From Aaosphaeria pasadenensis (taxonomy: Eukaryota > Ascomycota > Dothideomycetes > Pleosporales): 64,000 nucleotides of DNA. Both the position numbers and the translations under genes were made by a program. Every line of letters starts with the position of its first letter. The stretch's first letter is position 1. The notes under the pieces are model-generated. The model saw only the letters and a list, made by a program, of their open reading frames with translations, was not told the DNA's origin and searched no databases. The DNA is taken from positions 124,001 through 188,000 of the forward strand of contig JAKLMB010000024.1 of the NCBI GenBank assembly GCA_022813625.1. Reading direction: 5' to 3'. Of the stretch, positions 1-11,200 are shown one piece after another.

Positions 1-1160
1 GTACACTCTCCCTCTAGCCTCTGCTAACCATGACTCCTCCTAGTCCTTGGATACGACCCATTGATCCCGCCCGCACTCCTCTCCTCCGAGATCCCTATCC
101 CTCGCCATGCTGAAGAAACCGTGATCAAGGGCCGCAAAGGCGCTGCCAACATCATCACACAGAAGGATGACCGTCTCCTCGTCATGGTCGGACCCTGCTC
201 CCTCCACGACCCCGCCGTTGCCATCGAGTACTGCCAGCGATTGAAGGCCCTCGCCGACAAGCTCGACAAGGACCTCCTCATCATCATGCGCGCCTACCTC
301 GAGAAGCCTCGAACAACCGTCGGCTGGAAAGGTCTGATCAACGACCCCGACATCGACGAGAGCTACCAGATCAACAAGGGTCTCCGAATCTCCCGCAAGC
401 TCTTCGTCGACCTCACTTCCCAAGGCATGCCCATTGCCTCCGAGATGCTCGACACAATCTCTCCCCAGTTCCTCGCAGACCTGATCTCGCTGGGTGCTAT
501 CGGTGCGCGAACCACTGAGTCTCAATTGCACCGAGAGCTCGCGTCTGGTCTCTCCTTCCCCATCGGCTTCAAGAACGGCACGGACGGCGGTCTCACCGTC
601 GCCGTGGACGCCATCGGAGCCGCCGCCGCAAAGCACCACTTCATGGGTGTCACCAAGCAAGGTCTCGCAGCCATCACCAGGACGGCCGGAAACGAGCACT
701 GCTTCGTCATTCTCCGCGGCGGAAGCAAGGGCACCAACTACGACAAGGACAGCATCAAGTCCGTCAGGGAAGCTTTGAAGAAGAAGAACCTCCCCGAGGT
801 GATGATGGTCGACTGCTCGCACGGTACGTCATCCCGATTCTGCTCACACTACAACCCCAGCTAATTAAATCAACCACAGGCAACTCCAACAAGAACCACA
901 AGAACCAGCCCCTCGTGGCACAGGACATCTCCGAGCAGATCCGAAACGGCGAGACCGGAATCGTCGGCGTGATGATCGAGTCCCACATCAACGAGGGCAA
1001 CCAGAAGGTCCCCGCCGAGGGCCCCAGCGGCCTCAAGAAGGGCGTCTCCATCACCGACGCCTGCATAAACTGGGAGTCCACCGTCGAGGTCCTCGAGAAC
1101 CTCGCGGCCGCCGTCGCCGAGCGGAGAGCGAACAAGAGCAAAGCGAATGGTGCCAATTAA
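1..1160 (+). CDS. 3-deoxy-7-phosphoheptulonate (DAHP) synthase, class I, 5' partial
   Basis: Catalyses condensation of phosphoenolpyruvate and erythrose 4-phosphate, the first step of the shikimate pathway to aromatic amino acids, probably in the cytosol. Seen: bases up to 43 are the end of an intron (branch CTAAC at 24-28, acceptor AG at 42-43). Exons are 44-823 and 880-1160, with intron 824-879 (GTACGT donor, ACAG acceptor) splitting a Gly codon. The 353 visible residues carry the family motifs GPCSLHD, KPRTTVGWKG, GARTTESQLHRE, GFKNGTDG, a Cys-Ser-His just before the intron and NEGNQ near the end. Yeast Aro3 and Aro4 are about 370 residues, so only some 15-30 N-terminal residues lie in an exon left of the window. 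Fungi keep Tyr- and Phe-sensitive paralogues, and I cannot tell which this is. Nothing links it to the siderophore genes. Confidence 0.95.
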
Positions 1161-1689
1161 ACAGGGCGGCTCTTTCTATACGTATAGACGGAGGATGGGT
1201 AGATGCATCAAAAGGTCGGGGCCATTGCGCGATGAAACGAATATTTACGTAGTAGGGAGTCTTATGTTCAATTGGGTACATTTGGAAGGGAAACTTGGTC
1301 ATATGCGGGAGTCCTGAACAAAAAGCTCAAAAAATTGTAATTCTTTGAAAAGAACTATTTTGGCATTAGCTATTTTCTTCCACACGCGCAGCTGTACCTG
1401 GTGCCCCTCTTGATGAATAACAAATAATTCAATGATTGTTGACACCCACAACAAGATGACAATCAAACCGTACATATATCCGTTAATCGTTCCAGGAGTT
1501 TGTATTAATCAACTTCCAATGTGTACTCCAGTGGAAGTCATCACATCAAACCAGTGACCAAAAAAACAATAACCCCTCCTATTTTTTACAGGTTTGGCTG
1601 TCACATGCAACAACAACCAGAACAACTAAGAGCCCCACCCACTATCGTCATACAGAAAGCAGAAAACAATGTAAAAAAAATGGCAAAAA
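1161..1689. other. Intergenic, 3' of DAHP synthase
   Basis: AT-rich spacer between the DAHP synthase stop and the 3' end of the tRNA gene. It should hold the synthase 3' UTR. On the minus strand it is the downstream flank of the tRNA: the T run expected for RNA polymerase III termination corresponds to A-rich plus-strand sequence at about 1672-1689, including an eight-A run. I see no coding potential. Confidence 0.6.
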
Positions 1690-1789
1690 TGGACGGGTAG
1701 GGGATCGAACCCTAGACCTCCCGCATTGTATACACACTCCTTGGTGGAGTCGTTGCAAAGCGGGCGCTCTGCCGCTGAGCTACACGCCC
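1690..1789 (-). tRNA. tRNA-Ala (anticodon UGC) with an intron
   Basis: Read on the minus strand, the gene starts GGGCGTG, has the A-box TAGCTCAGCGGCAGAGC, an anticodon arm CCCGC/GCGGG with loop TTTGCA-T, and the B-box GGTTCGATCCC in the T arm. The anticodon TGC is complementary to plus 1755-1757. About 27 nt lie between position 37 and position 38, the usual place for a nuclear tRNA intron, leaving about 73 nt mature. The acceptor stem pairs with one G-U and one apparent U-C mismatch (position 6-67). Oddly for Ala, the G3-U70 pair is the only strong identity element; it is present as the wobble pair. Confidence 0.88.
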
Positions 1790-2183
1790 TGATATATCAT
1801 CGTAGTTGATTGATGAGGATATTCAAATTTTGATAGGACATATAGCTATGCAAACAATTGCTCGCATCCAAATGTGCTTGTTCCTGAGCCTATGTATGAC
1901 AAGCGAAGAATTCAATTCGTGCTTCGTGTGTCAGGATTGAGATCCACGGCACAGCCTTAGTCCCGTTTATTCGCGGCGGGTCAGCAATTAGCGGCACAGA
2001 CACAAACACCTCCGCAGCTCCGCTTACATCCCAGTGTTTATATACTGTGTAACCACGCCCCGCCCGTTCTTACAAACAAAGGCCACACTTGGGATCTGAT
2101 TCACCTTTGCGCGAAACAAAACTTGCCTGGAAGAAGATTCGGCTGAAGCTTTTGCTATAACGTATCGATAACGATTCGTCGAG
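1790..2183. other. Intergenic promoter region
   Basis: Holds the 5' flank of the minus-strand tRNA and the promoter and leader of the DUF7704-type gene. A TATATA-like stretch occurs near 2038-2045 (tttatatactg), about 140 bases before the ATG. I see no other feature. Confidence 0.5.
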
Positions 2184-2871
2184 ATGGCACTTGGTACCCA
2201 TCTACCGTTCTGGCCGGCGCTGTTGTTTACGTACCTGGAGCCGATTACTTTGTAAGTTACACAATATGCTTCTTTCTTCTTATGGTAGTTACACTGTGCG
2301 TGGATGTGTATCCTATTGCGCGGTTACAATCAGAAACAGTGGTAGTCTTGTAGTATCTTGCAATGGTCATTGGAGAGAACCAACATCTTGTACCACGTAC
2401 ATTCACGTCGCACAACCCAAGCCCAACATTCCACACCCAACCACTCCCTCCTCTAACTCAATATCTAACCCTCCCGCCTCCAGAATCCTCGGCTTCAACG
2501 CCGCCTACACCTCCCCCACCACCTTCGTAACAACCCAACTCCCGACCTCGTCCCTCGTCCCCGTCCCCCCAGCCGCCCTCATCCTCTCCTACTCCCTCGG
2601 CAACATCTTCCTGCTCCTCGCCGCCCTCGCCGTCCTCTGCACGGCCATCACCCGCGACGCCCGCGTCACAAAGGCCTACCTGCTCATCATCGCGGTCGGC
2701 GACCTGGGTCACATCTACTCGAGCTATGCGGTCATGGGGCCGAAGGTGTTCTGGGAGTTTGGCGAGTATAATGATATGATGTGGGGGAACATTGGGTTCA
2801 GTGCGTTTTTGCATGTTAATAGGATGGCGACGCTGCTTGGGGTTTTTGGGAGGGTTGGGTCGAGGGGGTAG
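2184..2871 (+). CDS. Small four-helix membrane protein, DUF7704-type
   Basis: Exons 2184-2251 and 2484-2871 give 151 residues. The 232-nt intron (GTAAGT donor, CCAG acceptor, branch ATATCTAAC at 2461-2469) is long for this window, and it restores the phrase EPITLILGFNAAYTSP across the junction. About four hydrophobic segments are visible: near the N-terminus (PFWPALLFTYLEPIT), around PPAALILSYSLGNIFLLLAALAVLC (described here by its ends only), a VTKAYLLIIAVGDLGHIYSSY segment, and a C-terminal helix. The order of an EP motif, a GFNAAYTSP loop and a late GDLGH motif recalls the DUF7704 family of short fungal membrane proteins. That assignment is from memory and the function is unknown. There is no sign of partnership with its neighbours. 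Confidence 0.75.
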
Positions 2872-3396
2872 GATGTGGTGTTTGGTGATGGAAATGGATG
2901 TTTGGGGCAGCTCTGAGGAAGATGAATTTCTTCTTGCTTTCTTTAAATATTTGTTAGAGTGTAGGAAGGTTTGGGCGGTCGTGGTATTTACATATCCCCG
3001 CGCAATTGAGTTGATGGAACAATGGGTATATACTTGTACAGCGTCTTGTATTTTATCTATGACTATGAATGTTCATTTCATAAACAAAAAAGCTAGCTCT
3101 GATAGCTCCTATAGCTGTGATTACTCCGAAACTATCTGAAGTCTTTCGTGTCTATCAATTGGAATCAACAGCCCTATGTTGCAGATCTGTTGTTCCACAC
3201 TTCCATGCTAGCGCCTACATGTAGCTATAGCTCTGTTCAGTAAATACGGAAATGGGAAGCCGTAGTCGCGTGTACATGCCAAGATTCAGGGACCCCCGAC
3301 TTTCCGAATAACTTCCTCCGCGCCCAGCAATATGTACGAGTTCCTTCAAAGAACATTTGTACGGGGAGAAGAACCTGCGGCTCGGTATCCTGAAAG
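2872..3396. other. Intergenic
   Basis: 525 bases between the DUF7704-type gene and PER1, transcribed in the same direction. It should hold the 3' UTR of the first and the promoter of the second. The in-frame ATG-started ORFs here are short and without recognisable content. Confidence 0.5.
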
Positions 3397-4733
3397 ATGA
3401 GATTACGCGGAAACCAGATATGGCAAGCTGCTGCGCTTGTCTGTTTGCTGAGCGGAGCTGCTCATGCTTCGCTCGGGGACAGATTACCAGAGTTCAAGAC
3501 ATGCGTCGAGGTACGGAGCTTTCTATACGACTTACAGGATTCAAGATATTCTGACGTACATTCAGACATGTAAAGAGGCAAACTGCGGTGCAGATGCCGT
3601 ACCAATTCGTACGTCCACCACAATCCCTTCGCGAAATCTACTAAACAACAACAGCTTTCCACCGCCGCATCCTCCTCTGGGACTGCCCCTCCGAATGCGA
3701 CTACACCTGCCAACACGTCGTAACAGACAAGCGACTAGCACGCGACCCTCCGTACATGCAACCGATCCAGCAATTCCACGGCAAATGGCCCTTCTACCGG
3801 TTCATGGGGATGCAGGAGCCCTTCTCCGTCATCTTCTCGCTGTTCAACTTCCTCGCGCACGACTGGGGCATCCACCAGCTGCGCGAGAAGATCCCGCCGT
3901 CCTACGCCCTGCGCAAATACTACATCGGCTTCGGGTACTGCGGTCTCGCCAGCTGGATCTTCAGCATGATCTTCCACACACGCGACTTCAACGTCACCGA
4001 GAAATTGGACTACTTCGCGGCGGGGGCCAGCGTCCTATACGGCTTGTACTTTGCTCCGATCAGGATATTCAGATTGGACAAGAAGGACCCGACTAGGCAG
4101 TCTGTGTTGAGGCTCTGGACCGCGTTCTGCATACTACTATATGTGCTGCACGTTTCCTACCTCTCGTTGTGGTCCTGGGATTACACGTACAACATGGCCG
4201 CCAATGTGACCGTTGGTGTCATCCAGAATATCCTATGGAGCGTCTTCTCCTTCATGCAGTACAGGAAGGTGGGCAGGGTATGGGCGATGTGGCCTGGTTT
4301 GATCGTGGCTTGGATTATCATGGCGATGAGCCTCGAGCTGCTGGATTTCCCGCCGTGGATGGGCATGATAGATGCTCACTCCTTGTGGCATTTGGGAACT
4401 GTGGGCCCTACTGTTTGGTGGTACAAGTACGTTCACCCTTTCTCTTCCATGTCGAGTGCCAATGCTAACAGATGCGTTAGTTTCTTGATCAAAGACGCCC
4501 AAGAGGACACCGCAGGTAAGAAACACCATTAACATACCCGCCCATCCTACCCATCCCAAAATCAAACACATTCCCGCCTCCATCATTCCCTTTATGCTTT
4601 TAACCCCCCTACCCATCTCCTTTCGGATATCCGATCCCCAGCTTTGCGCACTTCATCGCTTACCAGCTCCACGCCAGGCAAGCTACCCACGACTGATATG
4701 TTCTCTCTAGGCACTCAGAAGGAAAAGGAGTAG
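3397..4733 (+). CDS. PER1: PER1/PGAP3-family GPI-anchor lipid remodelling protein
   Basis: Per1 removes the sn-2 acyl chain of GPI anchors in the endoplasmic reticulum so that the lipid can be remodelled. Five exons: 3397-3510, 3566-3608, 3655-4426, 4481-4515, 4711-4733, giving 328 residues; all junctions use GT-AG. Exon 1 encodes a short N-terminal hydrophobic signal followed by GDRLPEF. The spliced lumenal part has the Cys-rich LLWDCPSECDYTCQH motif. About seven membrane helices follow, with the family's conserved Asp/His positions in FHTRD and MIDAHSLWH, and the end WWYNFLIKDAQED. The last intron (4516-4710, 195 nt) is the least certain: without splicing the frame would stop at 4532. The ATG at 3397 was chosen because it starts the signal peptide. 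Confidence 0.93.
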
Positions 4734-5262
4734 TGCATTTCCCCCACTCACTGCGGATGAATGAATGGGACGGGCCAGTCATTGTTTTTCATCATCACCA
4801 ATCATCCTTTTTAGTACATAGTTACACTCCCGCCGCGTTTCAATCGAGCGAGTCTCGGGGACGTTTTGTTGCAAGGTTCGATATTCTTTAGGCTGGTTTC
4901 CTTCTCCCCTCCCCGCTCCCATGCAGGAGAATAGTTGTAGGATAGGTAGATAGATGGGGAGTTTGTTCTCCATTCGTGCTTTGCATTTTCCTTGGCGCTG
5001 GACAGACATTACTATTCATTTTTTTGTTTTGAATTGTTTCTAGGACAAGAACATCGTGCAAAGGGAGTCAGTCATATATATATCTCAAAACATACGAAAT
5101 CTATATCAACAGATAACGAAATCGAGAGCGAAAACAAAAAAGTGGCAAGAAAACAAAACGATCATTGAACCCATGATAACAAGAAATAATGCCAGCATTG
5201 AACCGCCGGTGTAGGTATGCGCCAGACAACATCAAATAAAGAAAAAGAGAACCATAGAGGCT
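4734..5262. other. Convergent 3' spacer
   Basis: About 530 bases between the PER1 stop and the synthetase stop on the opposite strand. Both 3' UTRs must lie here and could overlap. It is A-rich near 5020-5250. No coding signal was seen. Confidence 0.55.
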
Positions 5263-8200
5263 CTATGCAGCCAGAGCCTCCAACTCGCGCTTCAAATCCC
5301 GCATCAACGCCTCGCCATCGACCAAGCCCATCATGCTCTCAGGCACAAAGACGCCCACGTCCAAGGCCTGTTTCCGGATTGTAGCTTCGACGTCGATGCC
5401 ATGCTGTGAAAGGAATGTTAGTCTCGCTGCTCTCATCATATCATTCAAGAAGCGAAAGAAAAAGAAAGATCGACTTACCAAATACGCCCCCCGGACATCC
5501 TCGCCCACAGAGAGAGTGGCAGGCGTCACGAACCCATCATGCGGCGTCTCGGCGATCCTACTGACGCTTTCATCCCACTGCTGCGTCTGGGTGATAGAAA
5601 TCTTATCTGCATCCACGCTATCTTTATCACCACCACTCGCTTCGGGAAGTTTGAGGAAATTGACAAATGTGTCGATCGTGACGCCAGTCCATTTCTTGAT
5701 CTCCCACAGGCTGACGGACGAGTTTGCAGCGCTGCTGATCTCCTGGACGTCTTGTTGGATCTGGGCTGCTGAGGCCAGGATCTCGGTCGTCTGGGGTGCG
5801 TTGATTCGTAGGGGAACGATGTTGACGGTCGGTATGGGGGATGTGGAAATGTCTGCCATAGTCGGGTGGGAGCGGTTGGCGAGATAAATTCCGATGACGA
5901 TGTCGGCGGTGGCTGGGGTTTGAAGCATTCTTGCGTAGAGGCGTGCATAGAGGGCCAAGAAGAGGGATTGAGTTGATATGCCGTGTTTTCTGGAAAGGGA
6001 CTCGATGCTTTGGATGCTGTTGATGAGACGCGGTGTAAAGATTTCAGTCTTGGAAGTTGGAGTAGACGATGGTTGGTGGAGCTGGTGCTTTTCGACGCCG
6101 CGTAGGTATTGCGTCCAGAAGGCCTTGCGTGTCTCAATAGATGTTGGCGAGCAACCTTCCGCGATGAGGTTCTTGAAGCCATCAAACGAAGTTGGAGTAG
6201 AAGGTGGGCTGTTGCAACGATCTTGGAGTTGCTGTACTAAGCTTGGTAGACTGACTCCATCGTAGAGTGCGTGGTGGATTGCCAACTTCAAGACCCAGCC
6301 TGTTGGTGATAGACGTACGAAAAGATGAGCATAAGGCTGATTTTGCTTCACACGACCTAAGACTGCGGTTGTCTGGTCCTCATCAAGGTTGGACAGGTCT
6401 GTAATAGATGCCTTGTGTTTTTGAACCACTGCTTGGATACACGGCGCGTGCGATGTGTTTGTCGCTAGCAAAGCTGTCCGTAGGATAGGATTGTCGTCAA
6501 CAGTTGTTTGCCAGGCTTTTGAGAGTGCTTCGAAAGAGATAGAGCCAGAGATCTCGTAAGAGAAGTCGGGATAAAAGTTGGTTCCCTTTGAATTGAGCCA
6601 CATCATCATAGTGAACGTTTGGCCCGCTGTTGCCGGGAGCACTTGCTCAATATTCTTTATGTCGAGGCCAGCACCATCCAACAGACTACTAACGGATACG
6701 TCTTTCAAGAAGTTACTGATGATGACATCTGAATTTGCCTTGTTTTCCTCCGGCGTCGTCGACCGTTGTTCCACGAGCCTGGCCATATTTTCTATTGTTC
6801 CAGCCTTGAGCATTTCGCCAACACTGAGGATGATCGACTGTTTGCGTAGCAGCGAGGAGACTTTGATCGCACTAATTGAATCCAGGCCGATATGGAAAAC
6901 TGTCATGTCTGCCGTGATCTCCTCCTCGGGTGTCTTAGACACGAGTGCGAGGACTTTGCGGATGGTTGTCGCCGAGGCTGAATGGGTTTCTGCTGGGCCA
7001 CTTCTGATATCGTTCTCCTCCTGTTGCATGGTCTTGTCATTGAAATGCGGGAGCCCACATACCGAAGTCCCGTTTGACGTGAACTCGATGGCGGGAGCTT
7101 GTGGTTCCTCGATGATGCGCCGTAACACTGCATCTAAATTCTTCAAAAGCTCCTCCACACCGTCCTGGTCGAGCGCCTCCTCTTCGATAGCACACTTCCA
7201 AATGAGCTGTCCATCGACAACCTCCATCTCTACGCATACAGGATATTCCACATCACTGTGGCCCTCAACGCTCTCATATAACATCTTCTCTGTCCCATTA
7301 TTGTCGTTCAGTCTCTTCTGGTAGATGAACAAGTTGTCAAACAAGCGTCCTTGTGCTTTAGCAAGTGCCTGAACTCTGCGTAACGGGAAATGCTGGTATT
7401 GTTGGATTTGTGCAAAGTTTTCTTGCATGTACTGCAGCATCTCCAATCGAGTTCCGTGCAATATCGTTCGAATCGCCACAGTGTTCATTGTCGGGAAAAG
7501 CAGTTCGGCTGATCTATCATCATCACGTCCGGATAGGACAGATCCAAAGGTCACATCGAGTGATTGTACGTACGATGCCAGAGCGAATGCGTATGCAGTT
7601 TGACCGAGGGTCTGCAGTGTGATATTATTGCGCTTTGCGAAGGTTGAGATGTGAGATGCAGTCATGTCGCTGACCTTTTCCTTTCGGATCACCACTGAGC
7701 TCGCTTCGTTGGTATCTGTTGGTCGTTTGAAACTCGTCGGCTGGGACCCTGATAGGAAATCTCGCCAGAAGGCAACAGCATCTGCGCCTGATGCAGTGAG
7801 CATCTTACGCAGAGTGTTCTCATAGTCTGGCCTGGATTTTGGGTGCTTCTCATATGCCCGTCGGATATCAGTGTGCAGAAGGCCAAGGGACCAGCCATCA
7901 TACATTGCATGTGCAATTGAAAGAACGAGATATCTATCGGATGGTCCCTGCAGCATATGGACATGGAATGGTGGCGCACCAGCCTTGTTGATCGTTGCTT
8001 TGCGGATGGTGTCGAAGATCTCGGGGAAGTTAGGCTGTGCATCCCCAATGTCGAGTGTTTTGATCTCGAATCTTATCCTTCGAATAACTTGAGCGAACGA
8101 GAAGTCGATATTTGGGTCGTCGATTTCGATGAAAGATGTCCTCAGAATAGGAGACAGATCAACGACCTTCTTGAAAGATCTCTGGAGCGAATCCATATCT

Positions 8201-11200
8201 ACGTCTGGTTGGAGCTTAAGCACGTCATGATTGTAGTAGTGCTTGTACTCTGATGCGATCATTTCAGCCACCATACCCTCTTGAAGGGGTGTCAGTGGGA
8301 GGATGCGCTCGATGTCGTCCGTGCTAGCTAGATTGTGTCGGGCATAGTCCTCTAATCTTCTCTTGTGTGAATTAAATACCATGTTAGATGGCGGTGGCTG
8401 CTGTTTGATTTTGCTGTTGGGTATCTTGTCTACCATATTCTTGATGGTGAGGCTGCGCATGATTGCACTGACTGGGAGCTCGATGCCGCCTTTTTTGAGT
8501 TTTGATGAAAGTTTGATGGCATCGATGCTGTCTAATCCGAGCTCGAAGATGGAGGTCTGTTCATTGATTTCTTGAATCTCGACGGAGCCCAGACTAGCAA
8601 TCTCTTGTCTTATCTTTTTGGCGTTGTCCGACCAGGTGAATTCTGTCTTTGGGAGGTCTGGGTCAGTTTTCTGTGTGTCAACACGCTCCTCCGGGGAAAG
8701 ACTGCCAAAACTCGTTGTGACTAGTGCTGCGTGATCTTGCAGGAGCTCTCGCATGGCGGCTTCGAATTCGTCTAGGAGCGTTTTTGATGCTTGTTTGTCC
8801 GCTACGTGACCATCTGCCACGAGTGTAACCCTCAAGCGATCGTTGCCATGTTGCTCAACTTCGATGGCCAGATGATAGTCCGCATCAGCATCCCCATCTT
8901 CTAGGCCCCAAGCGTCGTTATTGGACCATTCCTGATCGTCGCCACTAATCTGGTAAACGAAGAGAGTCTCAAAAAGCGGTTGATCAGGCGACCGCTTCAG
9001 CCATTTCATTATGTCGCGAAGTGAAGTATGCTGGTAGGAATGAGTTGCCACATTGAACTCGTGGGTGCGCTTGATGATAGAGCTCCAGGATTGCTGGCTT
9101 TCAAGGTGATGCTGGTATGGTATGGTGTTGAAGAGAGGCCCAATGATACGTTCGGCACCGTCGAAATCGATACTGCGTCCGGACACAACCATTCCGAGTG
9201 AAATGGGCACGTTGGTATGCCGCTGTAGGACAGTCGCCCAGCAGGCTTGCGCAATGGCTTGATGTGTTACACCCAATTCCCTTCGAACCGTCTCATATGC
9301 TGCCAGATCCTCCAAGTCCCGAACGACCATAGTTGGTTCGATAGTTGGAGCTGCTGCCAAACTAGGAATTGCAGTATAGCGAGAGTCGGATAGATGCCCA
9401 AGCCAAAATTCTTTGGCACCTGCTCGGGGTCGTAATGGCCCGTAGGGGAGAGCGGACTGGAATGCAGGATCTGTTGACTTCGAGGGCCTCCCATTGTAAG
9501 CATCCCACACCGCCCTGAATAGCAAATCTATGGCAATGCCATCATAGAGCGCATGGAAGATGTGAACAACTAGAACCTTCTTGCTTGGGGTACTAATGAG
9601 GTGAAGTTCGAATGGTCGATCGATGACCGTTCGATTATGCTGCCACCATGATTTCCTCAACTCTTCAACTTGCGACTTGAGTGATTCTTCAGTGCTGGTG
9701 TGAACATTCCAAGAAAGTTCTGCATGCTCTACGACAAATTGTACAAACCCGTCGTCGGTGTTACAGAATACTGTCCGTAAAATCTGAGTTTCGTAGAAGA
9801 CCTCTTCCCAAGCAGTCTGGAGTTTTTCGAGGTTGACCGATTGTGCGAGATTGAAACGGAAAGTATTGAAATACAATCCATTTTCGCTTTCCAGAGATCT
9901 TGCAATCATGCCTTGCTGCAAGGGCGTACATGGGGCAAGTGCAGATATCTCTCGAGCATCTACTCTTATGACTTCAGCAACACCTCTCCGATGACGATGT
10001 TGCGTTGCCGTGATCAATTGTTGGGCAGAGACGACCGATCCAAGATCCTCAGACGAAGGCGCATCTTCTACCAAAGCCTTTGACAACCTGCTAATCGATG
10101 TGTTCTTCATGATCGTGGATGCGGCAGCATGTTTGAATCCGGCCTGCTTCAGTGCACTGGAAAGGCCAATGACTGAGATGGAGTCTAGGCCCAGCTCGAA
10201 GATGTTGGCAGATCTCCCAATATCATCAGCCTTTACTTGTAAGACATCTTTTAGCACATCACGAATTCGCAACTCGGCAGGCGACCACTTCTCCTTCTTG
10301 CCACTTGGAGATCCGGAGAGCAACTGCAAATCGCTCAAAGACAATGCATAGTACATTTCTCGCAATGTTCTGTTGTCGGCCTTGTTATTTGCCGAGAGAG
10401 CCATGGCGGAGAGTGCGATGAAATGTGTCGGTACCATGTATCCTGGTAAATTTTCTAGACATGCTTCTTTGAGAGTGTCCATCTCAGTAGTCTTGTCGAG
10501 CAGCACCTTCGGTTTGCCTTTGCTTCGAGTTGTGTTTACGACGAATGAAACAAGCTGCTCCTTTTGTTGTTTGGGGTGTTTGAGAACCAGTGTTGCTACA
10601 TCCGAGACTGCGTTGCTAGCTTGCTTGATGACTGAATTGATCTCTCCAATCTCAAGACGCTGTCCTCGGAGCTTCACTTGATCGTCTGCTCGACCCAGGA
10701 AATCGAAAGTGCCATCATGAAGTATCCTGACTAAGTCTCCCGTACGGTAGACTCTTTCTTTCAGGCTTTCGATATAGGGGAAGCGTTCTTCAGTCAACTC
10801 CGGACGATTCAGATAACCTTTGCCCACAAGCTTGCCAGATACGCACAGCTCTCCCACGGCCCCTCGCAAAACAGGGATGTCTGTTCCAGGTTTGAGAACA
10901 AAAGACCCCACGTTGAGAAATTGAGGTCCGATATTTGATGGCTTGCCGTTTGATGGTACTCGCGGATACATGGTAACACCAATGGTCGCTTCAGTCGGGC
11001 CATAGCCATTATAGATGACGCCCTTAGGACCCCACACGTCAAGAATCTCTTGCTTCAAGCTCTCTCCACCTGTAATGAAGACGCCCCTGCAGAGACTGGG
11101 AACATCATCTGGGTGTAGTATCCTGGCCAAACTAGGAGTTAAGTCGATGTGTGTAATTTCCAAAGTCTTGATGGTACCTGCGAGATCTTCAAAGATCATA

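Noticed and set aside
40..822. 260-codon minus-strand ORF over the DAHP synthase exon
   Set aside because: It is antisense to a clear enzyme exon with strong motifs, and its own translation is low-complexity Glu/Val/Gly-rich sequence from GC-rich codons.
1..1160. DAHP synthase as part of the siderophore cluster
   Set aside because: It is a general aromatic-pathway enzyme, hydroxamate siderophores need no shikimate product, and two unrelated genes and a tRNA lie between.
6578..7324. 248-codon plus-strand ORF inside the synthetase
   Set aside because: Antisense to the T6/C6 region, where the minus strand has intact domain motifs.
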